The notes under the pieces were generated by a model that saw nothing but the letters and a program-made list of their open reading frames with translations, was not told the origin of the DNA and did no database searches. From assembly GCF_019039215.1 (NCBI RefSeq), contig NZ_JAHNZZ010000003.1:37305-101304 (forward strand): a DNA stretch of 64,000 bases, in the 5' to 3' direction. Shown piece by piece: positions 53,380-62,446 of this stretch. Numbering within the stretch: the stretch's first letter is position 1; each line of letters opens with the position of its first letter. Source of the stretch: Bacillus sp. FJAT-29790. GTDB taxonomy: Bacteria > Bacillota > Bacilli > Bacillales > Cytobacillaceae. Position numbers and translations under genes: made by a program.

Positions 53380-54972
53380 TTATTGTTTATCCCATTCTTC
53401 AATATTCCATAACACGCCAAATCCATGATGACCTAGCGTGCGTGTACTAATGCCGCTCACTTTTTTATTAACACCATATAAAGCATCTAAATAAACAAGA
53501 AAATTAAAGGCGGGATCCATTGCCAACTCTTGCTGAAACTGCTCATAAAACTTTTTCCGCTGATCTTGATCTGTATTTATCCGCGCTTCTGTTAATAGCT
53601 GATCGACTTTTGTATTTTGATAAGCATTTAAATTATAAAGTCCATCACCAATTTGACTGCTGTGGAAAATGCGGTACGTGTGATCATCAGGATCAAACTC
53701 ACTGCCCCATCCAATGACAAAAGCATCTGCCTCTTCAATGTTTATTGCTGACCAATCCAACGGCTTTAAGATAACTGAAATCCCGAGTGGCTTCAGTTGT
53801 TCTGCTACAACATTAGCTAGCGCTACTCGGACAGGATCACTTATCGGAGAAACAAGATCAAACTCCAATCGTTTGCCATCCTTAACAAGTACACCGTCGC
53901 TACCTTTTTTCCAGCCAGCGTCTTCTAGTAATTTATTTGCTTTTTCAGGCTGATAGGAATACATGTCTTTTTGTGGTGCATTTGCCCATGATTTTTGCAG
54001 TGGGCCGTATGCAGCCTCTCCTTTACCAGCCAGCATGCCTTTTACGATTGCTTCGCGATCAATCGCAAGATTCATCGCTTGGCGGACTTTTGCATCTTTG
54101 AATAAAGGGTTTCGGAAATTATACATGACTGCCCGGTAATCTGCTGTCGACATCGTATTTACGGTAAAGTTATCTGCTTCTTTCACACTTGCAAGTTGAT
54201 TAGGTTCCATGAGAGCAAGGTCAATCTCTCCTGTCTTTAATTGCAGCGCACGAGTATTAACATCTGGAACTGGTTTAAAAACGATTTCATCAAGCTTGGG
54301 CCTCGGTCCATAATAAGTGTCGCTGCGCTCGATAATAATCGTATGATCATTCCCCCACTCTTTCAGCTTAAAAGGTCCGTTCCCAACTGGTTTCTGGTTA
54401 AAATCAGTATTGTTAATATCTTCATCTTGCAAAATATGTTTCGGAACAATGCCGATTTTCAGCTTCTCAAGTAAAGGCGGGAACGGGTTATTCAATGTAA
54501 TCTGCACTTGATTATCATTTAAGACACTCACTTCTTTTATCTCAATAAAATCGCCTGCATTCGGTGTATTCGCCTTTGGATCTAATATTTTGTCTAACGT
54601 AAATTTAACATCTTCTGCTGTAACAGGTTTTCCATCTTCCCATTTTGCATCATCACGAAGAGTAAATGTGTACGTCAGCTGATCGGGCGAGATTTCCCAA
54701 TCTGCAGCTAAGTCACCAACCATTTCATTATTCACTGTCGGCTTAGTAAGCCCTCGGAAAAGTAAGCTATCAATCTCACTATGACCTGCTTCATCTAATA
54801 CAGGATTCACTTGTTCAATTTCTGATTCCATTCCATAGATGAGCTGCTTCGTTGTTGGGGTTGAACTATTTTCCGTTTTTTCTACAGAATTATCCCCAGC
54901 ACATCCACTTAGTAGCAGTATACTTGATACCATTGTTGATAAAAATACCGCTTTAGCTTTTTTGAATTGCAT
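53380..54972 (-). CDS. nikA: Nickel ABC transporter substrate-binding lipoprotein (NikA-like, family 5)
   Basis: 530 residues. Lipobox LLSGC with Cys24. Family 5 marks LTYTFTLRDDAKWEDGKPVTAEDVKFTL and KPVGNGPFKLKEW. By sequence it could be a peptide-binding protein; the nickel assignment rests on the linked nikR and on matching operator boxes. It starts inside the end of the fused ATPase gene (20-base overlap). Confidence 0.87.
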   Translation of the reverse strand: MQFKKAKAVFLSTMVSSILLLSGCAGDNSVEKTENSSTPTTKQLIYGMESEIEQVNPVLDEAGHSEIDSLLFRGLTKPTVNNEMVGDLAADWEISPDQLTYTFTLRDDAKWEDGKPVTAEDVKFTLDKILDPKANTPNAGDFIEIKEVSVLNDNQVQITLNNPFPPLLEKLKIGIVPKHILQDEDINNTDFNQKPVGNGPFKLKEWGNDHTIIIERSDTYYGPRPKLDEIVFKPVPDVNTRALQLKTGEIDLALMEPNQLASVKEADNFTVNTMSTADYRAVMYNFRNPLFKDAKVRQAMNLAIDREAIVKGMLAGKGEAAYGPLQKSWANAPQKDMYSYQPEKANKLLEDAGWKKGSDGVLVKDGKRLEFDLVSPISDPVRVALANVVAEQLKPLGISVILKPLDWSAINIEEADAFVIGWGSEFDPDDHTYRIFHSSQIGDGLYNLNAYQNTKVDQLLTEARINTDQDQRKKFYEQFQQELAMDPAFNFLVYLDALYGVNKKVSGISTRTLGHHGFGVLWNIEEWDKQ

Positions 54973-56581
54973 ATTCCTTCTCCTCCATTTTGTTTTTTTC
55001 TTGTAATCGATCGTTCGGATGCAAGGCTAGCATCGACGATAATAAACGATTCGTATAGAAGTTTGTTGAGTAGCTTAGCTCATTTGCATTTGCCTCTTCG
55101 ACTATTTCTCCTTTTTCCATCACAAGAATCCGATGGCACAGTGCCATTGCGGCCCGAATATCATGAGAGATAAACAGAATCGCTGTCTTTTCTCTTTGGT
55201 TAATTTCTTGCAAAAGAGACAGCATCCTTGCCTGCGAACTCATATCCAGACTGGCAAACGGCTCATCTAAGATGAGAAGCTCAGGCTTTAGCAGAAGTGC
55301 CCTTGCAATCGCAACTCGTTGCTTCATGCCACCTGAAAGCTCATAAGGGTAAAGGGACCTGATATCCTCATGCAGTCCGACTTTTCGTAATACCTCTTTG
55401 ACTTGCTCCTGTTTGTTTTTGCTTTTCTCTTTCCAATAATCAAGCCCTTCTCCAACAATCTTCTCCACATTCCATCGGGGATCAAATGATGCGAGCGGAT
55501 CCTGGTGCACCCATTGGACACCTTTTCGAAATGGCGGAGCCCCGTGCCAAAGGATTTTCCCTTTTTCGCTAGTTTCTAGTTGGAGCAATAAGCGGGAGAG
55601 CGTACTTTTTCCGCTGCCACTTTCGCCAATTAACCCAACAATTTCACCTTTTTGAATCTGAAAGCTTACATCACTCACTGCATTTATTAATTGTTTGCGA
55701 AACCATTTCTTTTTGGAGAAAGCTTTACTCACATTTTCTACCGTAACGAGCAGCTCACTTACATCTGCACTTTGTTGTTCGCGTATATTTGTCAGCTCCC
55801 GATAATGATGAAGCAATTGCTTTGTATGCTCATGAACAGGCTGATCAAATAATTTCAGCACAGATGCAGATTCAACAATTGTTCCATTTTTCATAACCAC
55901 AACGGAATCCGCCAGCTCTGCCACTACTCCGAGGTCATGCGTAATAAATAGAACGCTTCCCCCTGTGCGAATGCTCCATTCCTTGATTAAATACAGGACA
56001 TCCGCCTGAATACGCGTATCTAAGGCTGTTGTTGGTTCATCGGCAATTAATAATGCTGGATCAAGTGCCAATGCTAATGCAAGCTGCACACGTTGTCTCA
56101 TCCCGCCGGAAAGTTCATAAGGATATGATTCATATACACGCTCCGGATTTGACAACTGCATATTGTACAATAAGCGAATCGCCCGCTTTTTTGCATCTTG
56201 CTTTGAAACTTTCGTATGGGTAGAAAACAACTCACTAAAATGCTGCCCAACCGTACGCAAAGCATCAAAGGTCGCATATGTATCCTGATAAACAAATCCT
56301 ACTTGCGTTCCGCGATAAATCTGCTTTTGATTTTTACTCATTGTAAGTACGTTTTCATTTAAAAATTGTACCTTTCCGGAAGTAATGGTGATTCCGTTAG
56401 GCAATAAATCAAGCATGGCTTTTGCTGTCATGCTTTTTCCAGAGCCGCTTTCACCAATAATGGCAACAATTTCTCCAGCGGGTACAACAAATGACATATT
56501 ATCCAAAAGCTGTTGTTCCTCTTTATTTGTCTGAATCCTTACGGAGAGATTTTCCACTGTTAAGACGTGTTCCTTCACCAT
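54953..56581 (-). CDS. Fused ABC ATPase, two nucleotide-binding domains (NikD-NikE/OppD-OppF fusion)
   Basis: 542 residues made of two complete ATPase domains: first (about 1-255) with GESGSGKSMT, LSGGMRQRVQLALAL and LLIADEPTTALD; second (about 275-520) with GESGSGKSTL, LSGGMKQRVAIARAL and LLILDEPFASLD. Each half has the walker and signature motifs intact. In most nickel and peptide importers these are two genes (nikD and nikE); here they form one chain without cysteine-rich Opp tails. ATG at 56581 lies in the last codons of nikC, so translation is coupled. Confidence 0.9.
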   Translation of the reverse strand: MVKEHVLTVENLSVRIQTNKEEQQLLDNMSFVVPAGEIVAIIGESGSGKSMTAKAMLDLLPNGITITSGKVQFLNENVLTMSKNQKQIYRGTQVGFVYQDTYATFDALRTVGQHFSELFSTHTKVSKQDAKKRAIRLLYNMQLSNPERVYESYPYELSGGMRQRVQLALALALDPALLIADEPTTALDTRIQADVLYLIKEWSIRTGGSVLFITHDLGVVAELADSVVVMKNGTIVESASVLKLFDQPVHEHTKQLLHHYRELTNIREQQSADVSELLVTVENVSKAFSKKKWFRKQLINAVSDVSFQIQKGEIVGLIGESGSGKSTLSRLLLQLETSEKGKILWHGAPPFRKGVQWVHQDPLASFDPRWNVEKIVGEGLDYWKEKSKNKQEQVKEVLRKVGLHEDIRSLYPYELSGGMKQRVAIARALLLKPELLILDEPFASLDMSSQARMLSLLQEINQREKTAILFISHDIRAAMALCHRILVMEKGEIVEEANANELSYSTNFYTNRLLSSMLALHPNDRLQEKNKMEEKEYAIQKS

Positions 56582-57408
56582 CTTCCACCTCTCTTTAATT
56601 GCGGCAATGCAAAACGGTCCTGAAGCACATCACCGAGAAAGGTAACGGCCAAAACGGTACACGTGATCAGCAGGCCCGGAAACAGCGCAATCCACCATGC
56701 CCCTGATAATAAATAACTTTGCGCCCCCATTAACATATTTCCCCACGATGGTTCATGAGGAGGAATACCAATCCCAAAAAAGCTCAAAGTTGCCTCTGAT
56801 AGAATGGCGTGACTCATTCCACTAATGGACATCACAATAATCGTAGGCAAGCATTGCGGCAGTAAATGCCGGGTTAACAGCTGGTGCGATGAAGCGCCAA
56901 CAACGACAGAGGCTTGGATGAAAATCTCCCCTTTTAAAGACAGAATTTCTGTACGGATCAAACGGGCAATCGGCATCCAACTTGTCATGCCGATAATAAC
57001 AACTACTGTCAGAAAGCTTGATGGGATGAATACTTGAATGCCAATCATAAGCAAGATGCTTGGAATGCTTAGTAAGGCATCTAATACCCTCATCATGATG
57101 CGATCAGCCATTCCGCCCAAAAATCCGCTGACAACACCATAGCCAGCACCAAGCGCAACGGCTATCAACATGGCTGCCGCACCGACAGAAAGTGATACAC
57201 GCCCCCCATACAACAACCGCGTCAATACATCACGGCCAAGTTCATCCGTTCCAAATAAATGAGTAGCGCTTGGGGGCTGTAAAATTTTCATTAACCCTAC
57301 AGACTGAGGGTCATAAGGCGTTAGTACCGGCGCCAGCACGGTTACAAAGAGCAAGAATAAAAGAAACAAAAGAAGTCCATTTATAAACCACTTATTTTTT
57401 TTCCTCAT
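56575..57408 (-). CDS. nikC: Nickel ABC transporter permease, NikC-like
   Basis: 277 residues, six membrane segments, OppC/NikC-family PYDPQSVGLMKILQPPSATH region with LFGTDELGRDVLTRLLYGGRVSL and the docking loop ASVVVGASSHQLLTRHLLPQC. Overlaps nikB (ATGA-type) and the ATPase gene. Pairs with NikB. Confidence 0.9.
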   Translation of the reverse strand: MRKKNKWFINGLLLFLLFLLFVTVLAPVLTPYDPQSVGLMKILQPPSATHLFGTDELGRDVLTRLLYGGRVSLSVGAAAMLIAVALGAGYGVVSGFLGGMADRIMMRVLDALLSIPSILLMIGIQVFIPSSFLTVVVIIGMTSWMPIARLIRTEILSLKGEIFIQASVVVGASSHQLLTRHLLPQCLPTIIVMSISGMSHAILSEATLSFFGIGIPPHEPSWGNMLMGAQSYLLSGAWWIALFPGLLITCTVLAVTFLGDVLQDRFALPQLKRGGRW

Positions 57409-58373
57409 CTGCCTTCCTCCTTCAATAGATGCTGCCGCATCCTCGGGTCAATCGAAGCGCAAATGAGATCGATGATTAAGCTGCCAATGATAACAATACT
57501 CATACTTAACAAAATCGTTGCCAGCAAAACGGGATAGTCATGGGCAAGTGCTGATTTTAATGAAAGTCTTCCTAGACCTGGCCATGAAAACAACGTCTCT
57601 ACGACAACTGAGCCAGCGAAAGTGAGTGAAAGGGACATCCCCATAAAGGAGAGGTAGGGGAGTGAGGCATTTGGAAATATATGCTTCCAAAGAATCGCCC
57701 TTTCTGAAATTCCACGCGCCCTTAGAGCCCATACAAATTCGTTTTCTTGTGTAACGGCGATGTGATTGCGCAAGATACGAATATAATAGCCAATATGTGA
57801 CAAGCCAAGAACAAAAGCCGGCATAATAAGATGCTTCAACCAAGCGCCAACTCCTCCTTGACCCATGCCTGATGTGGGCAGTATTCCTAAATAAACAGAG
57901 AAGAATAGCATGAGCATTAAAGCAAACCAAAAAGACGGAAGTGACATGAAGATAAAAGAAGTGACGGTAACAGCATGATCAAATAATGAGTAGCGCCGGA
58001 GACCTGTGATAACGCCCAAAAATAGAGATAAGATTAATGTAAGAACCGCAGCCGCTAACATGAGGGTCATTGTTGGTCCAATCGCATGAGCTATAATCGT
58101 TTTCACTTCTTCACCTGTAATGTATGACCGCCCCCATTCTCCATGCAGCACACCCATGAACCACTTGGAATATTGAGTATAAAATGGCTCATTCAAACCA
58201 AGATTTTCAGCAATTCTGATCTGGTCAGCTTTGCTCATTTTTTGAATTTGATCTCCATACATGGCAGCTGCTGGATCGCCCGGCAGCATTCGAATAAACG
58301 CAAAGCAAAGCATACTTCCAATCAGAAGCACCACGGTTGTCTCACACAGCCTTGAAACAATAAATCTAGCCAT
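57405..58373 (-). CDS. nikB: Nickel ABC transporter permease, NikB-like
   Basis: 322 residues. OppB/NikB type: MARFIVSRLCETTVVLLIGS start, RMLPGDPAAAMYG, six membrane segments, and the loop WALRARGISERAILWKHIFPNAS. First gene of a five-gene operon (nikB, nikC, fused ATPase, nikA, nikR). The 90 bases upstream hold GTGTTAC half-sites consistent with NikR control. Confidence 0.9.
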   Translation of the reverse strand: MARFIVSRLCETTVVLLIGSMLCFAFIRMLPGDPAAAMYGDQIQKMSKADQIRIAENLGLNEPFYTQYSKWFMGVLHGEWGRSYITGEEVKTIIAHAIGPTMTLMLAAAVLTLILSLFLGVITGLRRYSLFDHAVTVTSFIFMSLPSFWFALMLMLFFSVYLGILPTSGMGQGGVGAWLKHLIMPAFVLGLSHIGYYIRILRNHIAVTQENEFVWALRARGISERAILWKHIFPNASLPYLSFMGMSLSLTFAGSVVVETLFSWPGLGRLSLKSALAHDYPVLLATILLSMSIVIIGSLIIDLICASIDPRMRQHLLKEEGR

Positions 58374-58421
58374 ATACCCTCCTTATTTCTCTGCACACAA
58401 TAATACAACTGCTTTATATTC

Positions 58422-58467
58422 GTATTACGAGATTCATTAGTAACACGACTTTTTAAATACGTAACAC
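58422..58467. promoter_or_regulatory. Clustered NikR-type half-sites in the nikB promoter region
   Basis: GTATTAC (58422-58428), GTAACAC (58440-58446) and GTAACAC (58461-58467). The first pair is an inverted repeat with an 11-base spacer and one mismatch; the last two are direct repeats 21 bases apart. They lie 50-95 bases before the nikB ATG, where a repressor would block transcription. Confidence 0.55.
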
Positions 58468-58619
58468 CATAATACCTATTTTTATTAGCAGATTATCATT
58501 ATCTAATTTAATAATCAATAAAAAAGTTTTATGAGAAAAGTTAAAAAGATGAACCTCACTGACAAACAGCTGCTGCTTAACCGCTCAAAATGGGAAATAT
58601 CTAATCATTACCGTTCTAC

Positions 58620-58647
58620 GTGTTACTTAGTTATAAAATCGTAACAC
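58620..58647. promoter_or_regulatory. Predicted NikR operator GTGTTAC-N14-GTAACAC
   Basis: GTGTTAC (58620-58626), 14-base spacer, GTAACAC (58641-58647): a perfect inverted repeat. As I recall this is the form of NikR operators reported outside enterobacteria (Geobacter type). It lies about 250 bases before nikB and 280 before uvsE. Confidence 0.65.
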
Positions 58648-58923
58648 CCCCCTCCAAAAAAATAGTTTTATTTAACCCATTACAGTTTATTCCCATAGGT
58701 CTGTTAGTAGAACAGCTACCGTTTACAAAATACCGTTGGAAAGTAATGAAATAAAAATAATGCGTATTAAGTATCTTAGAATTCTCTATGGGCAGAATGA
58801 AAAAGAATCTGCAATCTAAAGTGATTATTACTAATATTATCTGAAATAAGTAAAAAACAAGGAGAAAAAACTGTTTCTTGGAAGGTAAATCGACTTTACG
58901 GTATTAAAAAAGGAGAAAAATAG

Positions 58924-59879
58924 ATGAAAATCCGTTTTGGGTATGTAGCCAATGCTTTAGGTTTATGGGACGCAAGCCCTTCCAAAACTTTAACTTTTGC
59001 TCGCTATTCAGCTCTTTCTAAAAGCGAACGAATGGACAAACTCAAAATTATAACAGCACAAAATTTACAGCATACGAAAAGAATTTTACATTCTAATATC
59101 GCCCACGAAATCGGCTTATATCGCTTTTCAAGCTCTCTTGTCCCTTTGGCACCCACCAGGAAGTGATGTGGGATTTCGTTACTCCATTCAGAACCCAGTG
59201 GGAAGAACTTGGGCAGCTAATACAACAATTTGAGCTTCGTCCGAGCTTTCATCCTAACCAATTTACCCTTTTTACGAGTCCAAGGGCAGAAGTGACCATG
59301 AATGCAGTGAAGGATATGGAATATCATTTTAAAATGCTCGAAGCGATGAATGCACTAGAAAGGGGTATGATTAATATTCATATTGGCGGAGCGTATGGGG
59401 ATAAAGATACCTCCTTAAAGCGTTTCCATCAGAATTTAAAAAAATTGCCCAATACTATAAAAAAACATATGACACTTGAAAATGATGATAAAGCCTTTGA
59501 TGTAGAGGAAACACTGATTACTTGTGAAAAAGAAAAGGTTCCGATGGTTCTTGATTACCATCACTATTTGGCGAATAAAGGAAAGGATGACCTCTCACAT
59601 TATTTACCACGGATATTTAATACATGGAATAGCTTTGATACAGTACCGAAAGTCCACATTTCCTCACCAAAATCAGATCAATCTTATCGTTCACATGCTG
59701 ATTTTGTCTCTTTAGATTTTATCCTCCCCTTCTTAAAAATGGCAAAGGTGCTTGATCGGGACTTTGACATTATGATCGAAGCCAAGCAGAAAAACCTCGC
59801 TATGTTGAAACTTATAGAAGAAATTGCTTCTATTAGGGGAGCAGTCAAACGTACATCAGGCGGTGAGGTGGTATGGTGA
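58924..59879 (+). pseudogene. uvsE: UV-damage endonuclease UvsE, copy 1, interrupted by a frameshift
   Basis: Two adjacent frames together encode one UvsE: 58924-59166 ([21 protein letters not shown] ... SSSLVPLA) and 59163-59879 (MWDFVTPFR ... HPNQF, IHIGGAYGDKD, LENDDKAF, LDYHHYLANKG, KVHISSPKS, MIEAK). Inserting one base after the GCA codon at 59149-59151 restores [11 protein letters not shown]. So a one-base deletion near 59152-59157 (in GGCACCCACC) breaks the gene; a sequencing error is the alternative. UvsE is a TIM-barrel nuclease that nicks 5' of UV photoproducts. Both halves keep their metal-ligand motifs. AAAAAGGAG precedes the ATG. Confidence 0.85.
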
Positions 59880-59915
59880 ATAAGAGAATAACTAATTGGG
59901 AAAGAGGTGGAAAAG

Positions 59916-60881
59916 ATGACGATTGTACGTCTTGGTTATGTGGCAATGAGCATGGAGTTAAAAAACGCTTCTCCTTCCCAAACGATGACATATGCGCAAT
60001 TTCAAAAAATTGATAATCGTGAAGCAGCTATTCGCAAATTGGAACGGATCTCACTTTCAAATTTACAAAACACACTTAGAATTCTTAAACATAATGCAGT
60101 ATCTGATATCCATTTTTATCGATTATCTTCTCGTCTAATCCCTCTGGCCAACCATGAAGAGCTTCTTGATTGGAATTATCTGAAGCCACTGCATAATCTG
60201 CTGCATGAGATTGGTGATTTTGCCAATGAACACGAAATAAGAATTGATTTTCATCCGGATCACTTTGTTCTCATTAATTCCATGAAGAAAGAGATTTTAA
60301 TAAATTCTATCCAAACGTTGAAGATGCATTATTTATTATTAAAAGGGATGGGAATTGAACCTACTCATCGCTGTGTCATGCATGTGGGTGGTAATTATAA
60401 GGAGACGGATATATCGCTTGAACGTTTTATAGATAATTGGATGGTCGTCCCGAGATCGATTCAAAAAATGATTATGCTTGAAAATGACGATACTTCATTT
60501 ACGCTAGAGGATACTCTATATTTATGTGAAAAACTGGATATTCCTCTTGTTTTTGATTATCATCATCATCTTGCTCACCATCAAAATGCTGATTGGGAAG
60601 TTCATTGGAACCGAGTCATCCAAACGTGGAGTCATTCTCCACTTCCCGTAAAAATGCATATTTCCAGTCCAAAAAGCCAAAAAGCATTTCGACATCATGC
60701 GGATTTTGTTGATATAAATATGTTTTTTCAGTTTCTAAAAGAAATTAAGGACAGCGTTTTGCAAATTGACTGCATGATTGAAGCGAAAAGGAAAGACGAA
60801 GCCCTGTTTCATTTAATGGAAGAGATTAAAGCGAGGGAGGATGTGAAAATCATTGATGGCTCTTCGTTTCATTTAAAATGA
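59916..60881 (+). CDS. uvsE: UV-damage endonuclease UvsE, copy 2 (intact)
   Basis: 321 residues from the ATG at 59916 (AAGAGGTGGAAAAG upstream). All UvsE metal and catalytic motifs are seen in order: DFHPDHFVL, MHVGGNYKETD, MLENDDTSF, LVFDYHHHLAHH, VKMHISSPKSQKAFRHHADFV and CMIEAKRKDEAL. It starts 37 bases after copy 1 ends, so the two form a tandem pair. The paralogues differ widely, so this is an old duplication or two separate acquisitions. It repairs cyclobutane dimers and 6-4 photoproducts, useful in spore-formers. Confidence 0.93.
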   Translation: MTIVRLGYVAMSMELKNASPSQTMTYAQFQKIDNREAAIRKLERISLSNLQNTLRILKHNAVSDIHFYRLSSRLIPLANHEELLDWNYLKPLHNLLHEIGDFANEHEIRIDFHPDHFVLINSMKKEILINSIQTLKMHYLLLKGMGIEPTHRCVMHVGGNYKETDISLERFIDNWMVVPRSIQKMIMLENDDTSFTLEDTLYLCEKLDIPLVFDYHHHLAHHQNADWEVHWNRVIQTWSHSPLPVKMHISSPKSQKAFRHHADFVDINMFFQFLKEIKDSVLQIDCMIEAKRKDEALFHLMEEIKAREDVKIIDGSSFHLK

Positions 60882-61055
60882 TAGGAAGAGCTAAAGCATG
60901 GTAAATAAACTGAAAAAAATTAATTGAGGGGACTCTTACATAAATAGACTCTCCGCCATCACGCCATAACAATGCGTCGAATTTCCCTCTTTTAATCATG
61001 CTTCGAATAACTTCAACAATGTAACAAATCCTATTGAACAAAGGAGGTGCTTATA

Positions 61056-61226
61056 TTGTCAAACCAGCAACGTACTAATGGTGAGATACAAAGAGGACAA
61101 TCCGGCAACCAACCGGGTTCAGGATCAAAATACCATGAGGAACATGCAGGAAAGGTTACCGGTTATGGACAACCTGATCCGAACGCGAAGAGGCTTACAA
61201 AAATAGTTGATAAGTCTTCATTATAA
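61056..61226 (+). CDS. Small hydrophilic protein of unknown function (56 residues)
   Basis: TTG start at 61056 with a near-perfect AAGGAGGTG 6 bases upstream. The product is rich in Gly, Gln, Asn and Lys, with no membrane or secretion signal: SNQQRTNGEIQRGQSGNQPG, then KYHEEHAGKVTGYGQPDPNA and a KRLTKIVDKSSL tail. The size and composition recall minor small acid-soluble spore proteins, but I cannot match a family, so this is a guess from composition. A terminator-like hairpin follows at 61370. Confidence 0.6.
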   Translation: MSNQQRTNGEIQRGQSGNQPGSGSKYHEEHAGKVTGYGQPDPNAKRLTKIVDKSSL

Positions 61227-61369
61227 TCTTTCAAGCCCTTTACGGCGTTTTACCCGTTATAAATAAGGACATTTAAAGGATGCAATGGAAGTAAACAATA
61301 AGTATACCGCCCATAATCCGGAAGGAAACAGATGTATCAAATCCAAAACTAAATCAACTTCAATAATGC

Positions 61370-61404
61370 ATAAGAGCCAAGCATTTGCATGGCTCTTATG
61401 TTTC
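61370..61404. terminator. Hairpin terminator in the 61.2-61.6 kb gap
   Basis: ATAAGAGCCA (61370-61379) pairs with TGGCTCTTAT (61390-61399), then GTTTCC. It may end the small-protein transcript. The stem is perfect, the T run short. Confidence 0.65.
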
Positions 61405-61521
61405 CTAATGCAATTATTTAATAAATTACTTTGCTAGTCCATTCCATAAAAAAACAACAATTTGTTCTGTCATTTCATCTATTGAAAGAAAAATAAGTTT
61501 TTTATCCGAATCAATTTTAAA

Positions 61522-61549
61522 GTGTTACTTTTTCATAATTTTGTAGCAC
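61522..61549. promoter_or_regulatory. NikR-type box GTGTTAC-N14-GTAGCAC
   Basis: Same architecture as the operator at 58620-58647, with one mismatch in the right arm. It lies just beyond the 3' end of the nickel permease gene and before no obvious start, so its target is unclear. Confidence 0.4.
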
Positions 61550-61615
61550 CCATCCCCAAAAGAAAAAAATATCGATTAGATATTATATCAAATGTCGGGG
61601 GTGAATTATTCAGTT

Positions 61616-62290
61616 TTACATCCAAAGATGAAATAGACCCTCATTTACACCTAAATCATACATATAATAAATACCAAAAACGGCGCTGATTGCACCCGTT
61701 GTTAATATAAGTGTGTACCTTGTTTCCACACGCTTTTTACTTATTACAAATGGAATGCCGATAACCGTCGTGAACATTAACATTCCCGCGATGGTACCTA
61801 CCCCAAATACAATAATAAATAATGCACCTTGCCAAACGGTATGAACAGTGCTCATTGTCAACAAAACCATTGCTCCACTTCCAGCAAGGCCGTGGATGAG
61901 ACCTATAATTAATGATCTGAAATAAGATCTTTTTTTGCTAAAACTAGTAGATTCCTGGTTATCTGAATGCTGATGAATATGTTTCTTTCTCTTTTTAATA
62001 GAAAGTATACTTGCTAATCCTAGATAGACAAGCATAATTCCTACTAAAAATTCCAACGACAATGACCATTTATCCGAAATATCGTTTTTAAAGATAATTA
62101 AGATCAGCCCAATGATAAATAACGTTGCTGTATGCCCAATTCCCCAAAACACTCCGGCAAGAGAGGCTTGCCACAATTTTTTGCTCTCGCTTGCAATCGT
62201 TGATACCGCAATCACATGGTCAGGTTCGATCGCATGCTTGATCCCTAAAATAAAACCTAGTGCTAATACTGAAAATAATGTAAACTCCAA
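61616..62290 (-). CDS. ureH: Nickel permease UreH (NiCoT/HupE-UreJ-like, urease-associated)
   Basis: About 224 residues from a TTG at 62290, chosen because GGGGAGGG lies 5 bases upstream; an in-frame ATG at 62335 gives 239 residues but has no ribosome site. The nickel/cobalt signature HX4DH is seen in GIKHAIEPDHVIAVSTI. About six membrane segments with a His-rich loop (KKHIHQHSDNQES). UreH permeases supply nickel to urease in Bacillus. It follows ureD on the same strand after a terminator-like hairpin. Confidence 0.88.
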   Translation of the reverse strand: MEFTLFSVLALGFILGIKHAIEPDHVIAVSTIASESKKLWQASLAGVFWGIGHTATLFIIGLILIIFKNDISDKWSLSLEFLVGIMLVYLGLASILSIKKRKKHIHQHSDNQESTSFSKKRSYFRSLIIGLIHGLAGSGAMVLLTMSTVHTVWQGALFIIVFGVGTIAGMLMFTTVIGIPFVISKKRVETRYTLILTTGAISAVFGIYYMYDLGVNEGLFHLWM

Positions 62291-62405
62291 AAAATCCCTC
62301 CCCAAACTTTTTTCTCTTTCTCCAAAAAACTTCATTTAAATGATTTTATTTAATTGTACAGGACACACAGGATTTGTTGTTGCAAAAAAAGTCGACATTT
62401 TCAGC

Positions 62406-62440
62406 TAAAAACCCAGCAATCTTGTGGATTGCTAGGTTTA
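62406..62440 (-). terminator. Hairpin between ureD and ureH
   Basis: AAACCCAGCAATC pairs with GATTGCTAGGTTT with one mismatch; on the minus strand it is followed by TTTTTAGC. It follows the ureD stop by a few bases and may reduce ureH expression. Confidence 0.7.
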
Positions 62441-62446
62441 AAACAC

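Larger units (their letters stand above)
58374..58923. other. Divergent region between nikB and uvsE
   Basis: 550 AT-rich bases. Contents: GTGTTAC-type half-sites near nikB (58422-58467), a perfect GTGTTAC-N14-GTAACAC box (58620-58647), and the uvsE ribosome site AAAAAGGAG at the right end. A 37-codon frame starting near 58531 has no ribosome site and is not called. Confidence 0.5.

Noticed and set aside
58531..58644. 37-codon plus-strand frame beginning ATGAGAAAAG
   Set aside because: No ribosome site, ends inside the predicted NikR operator, nothing recognisable.
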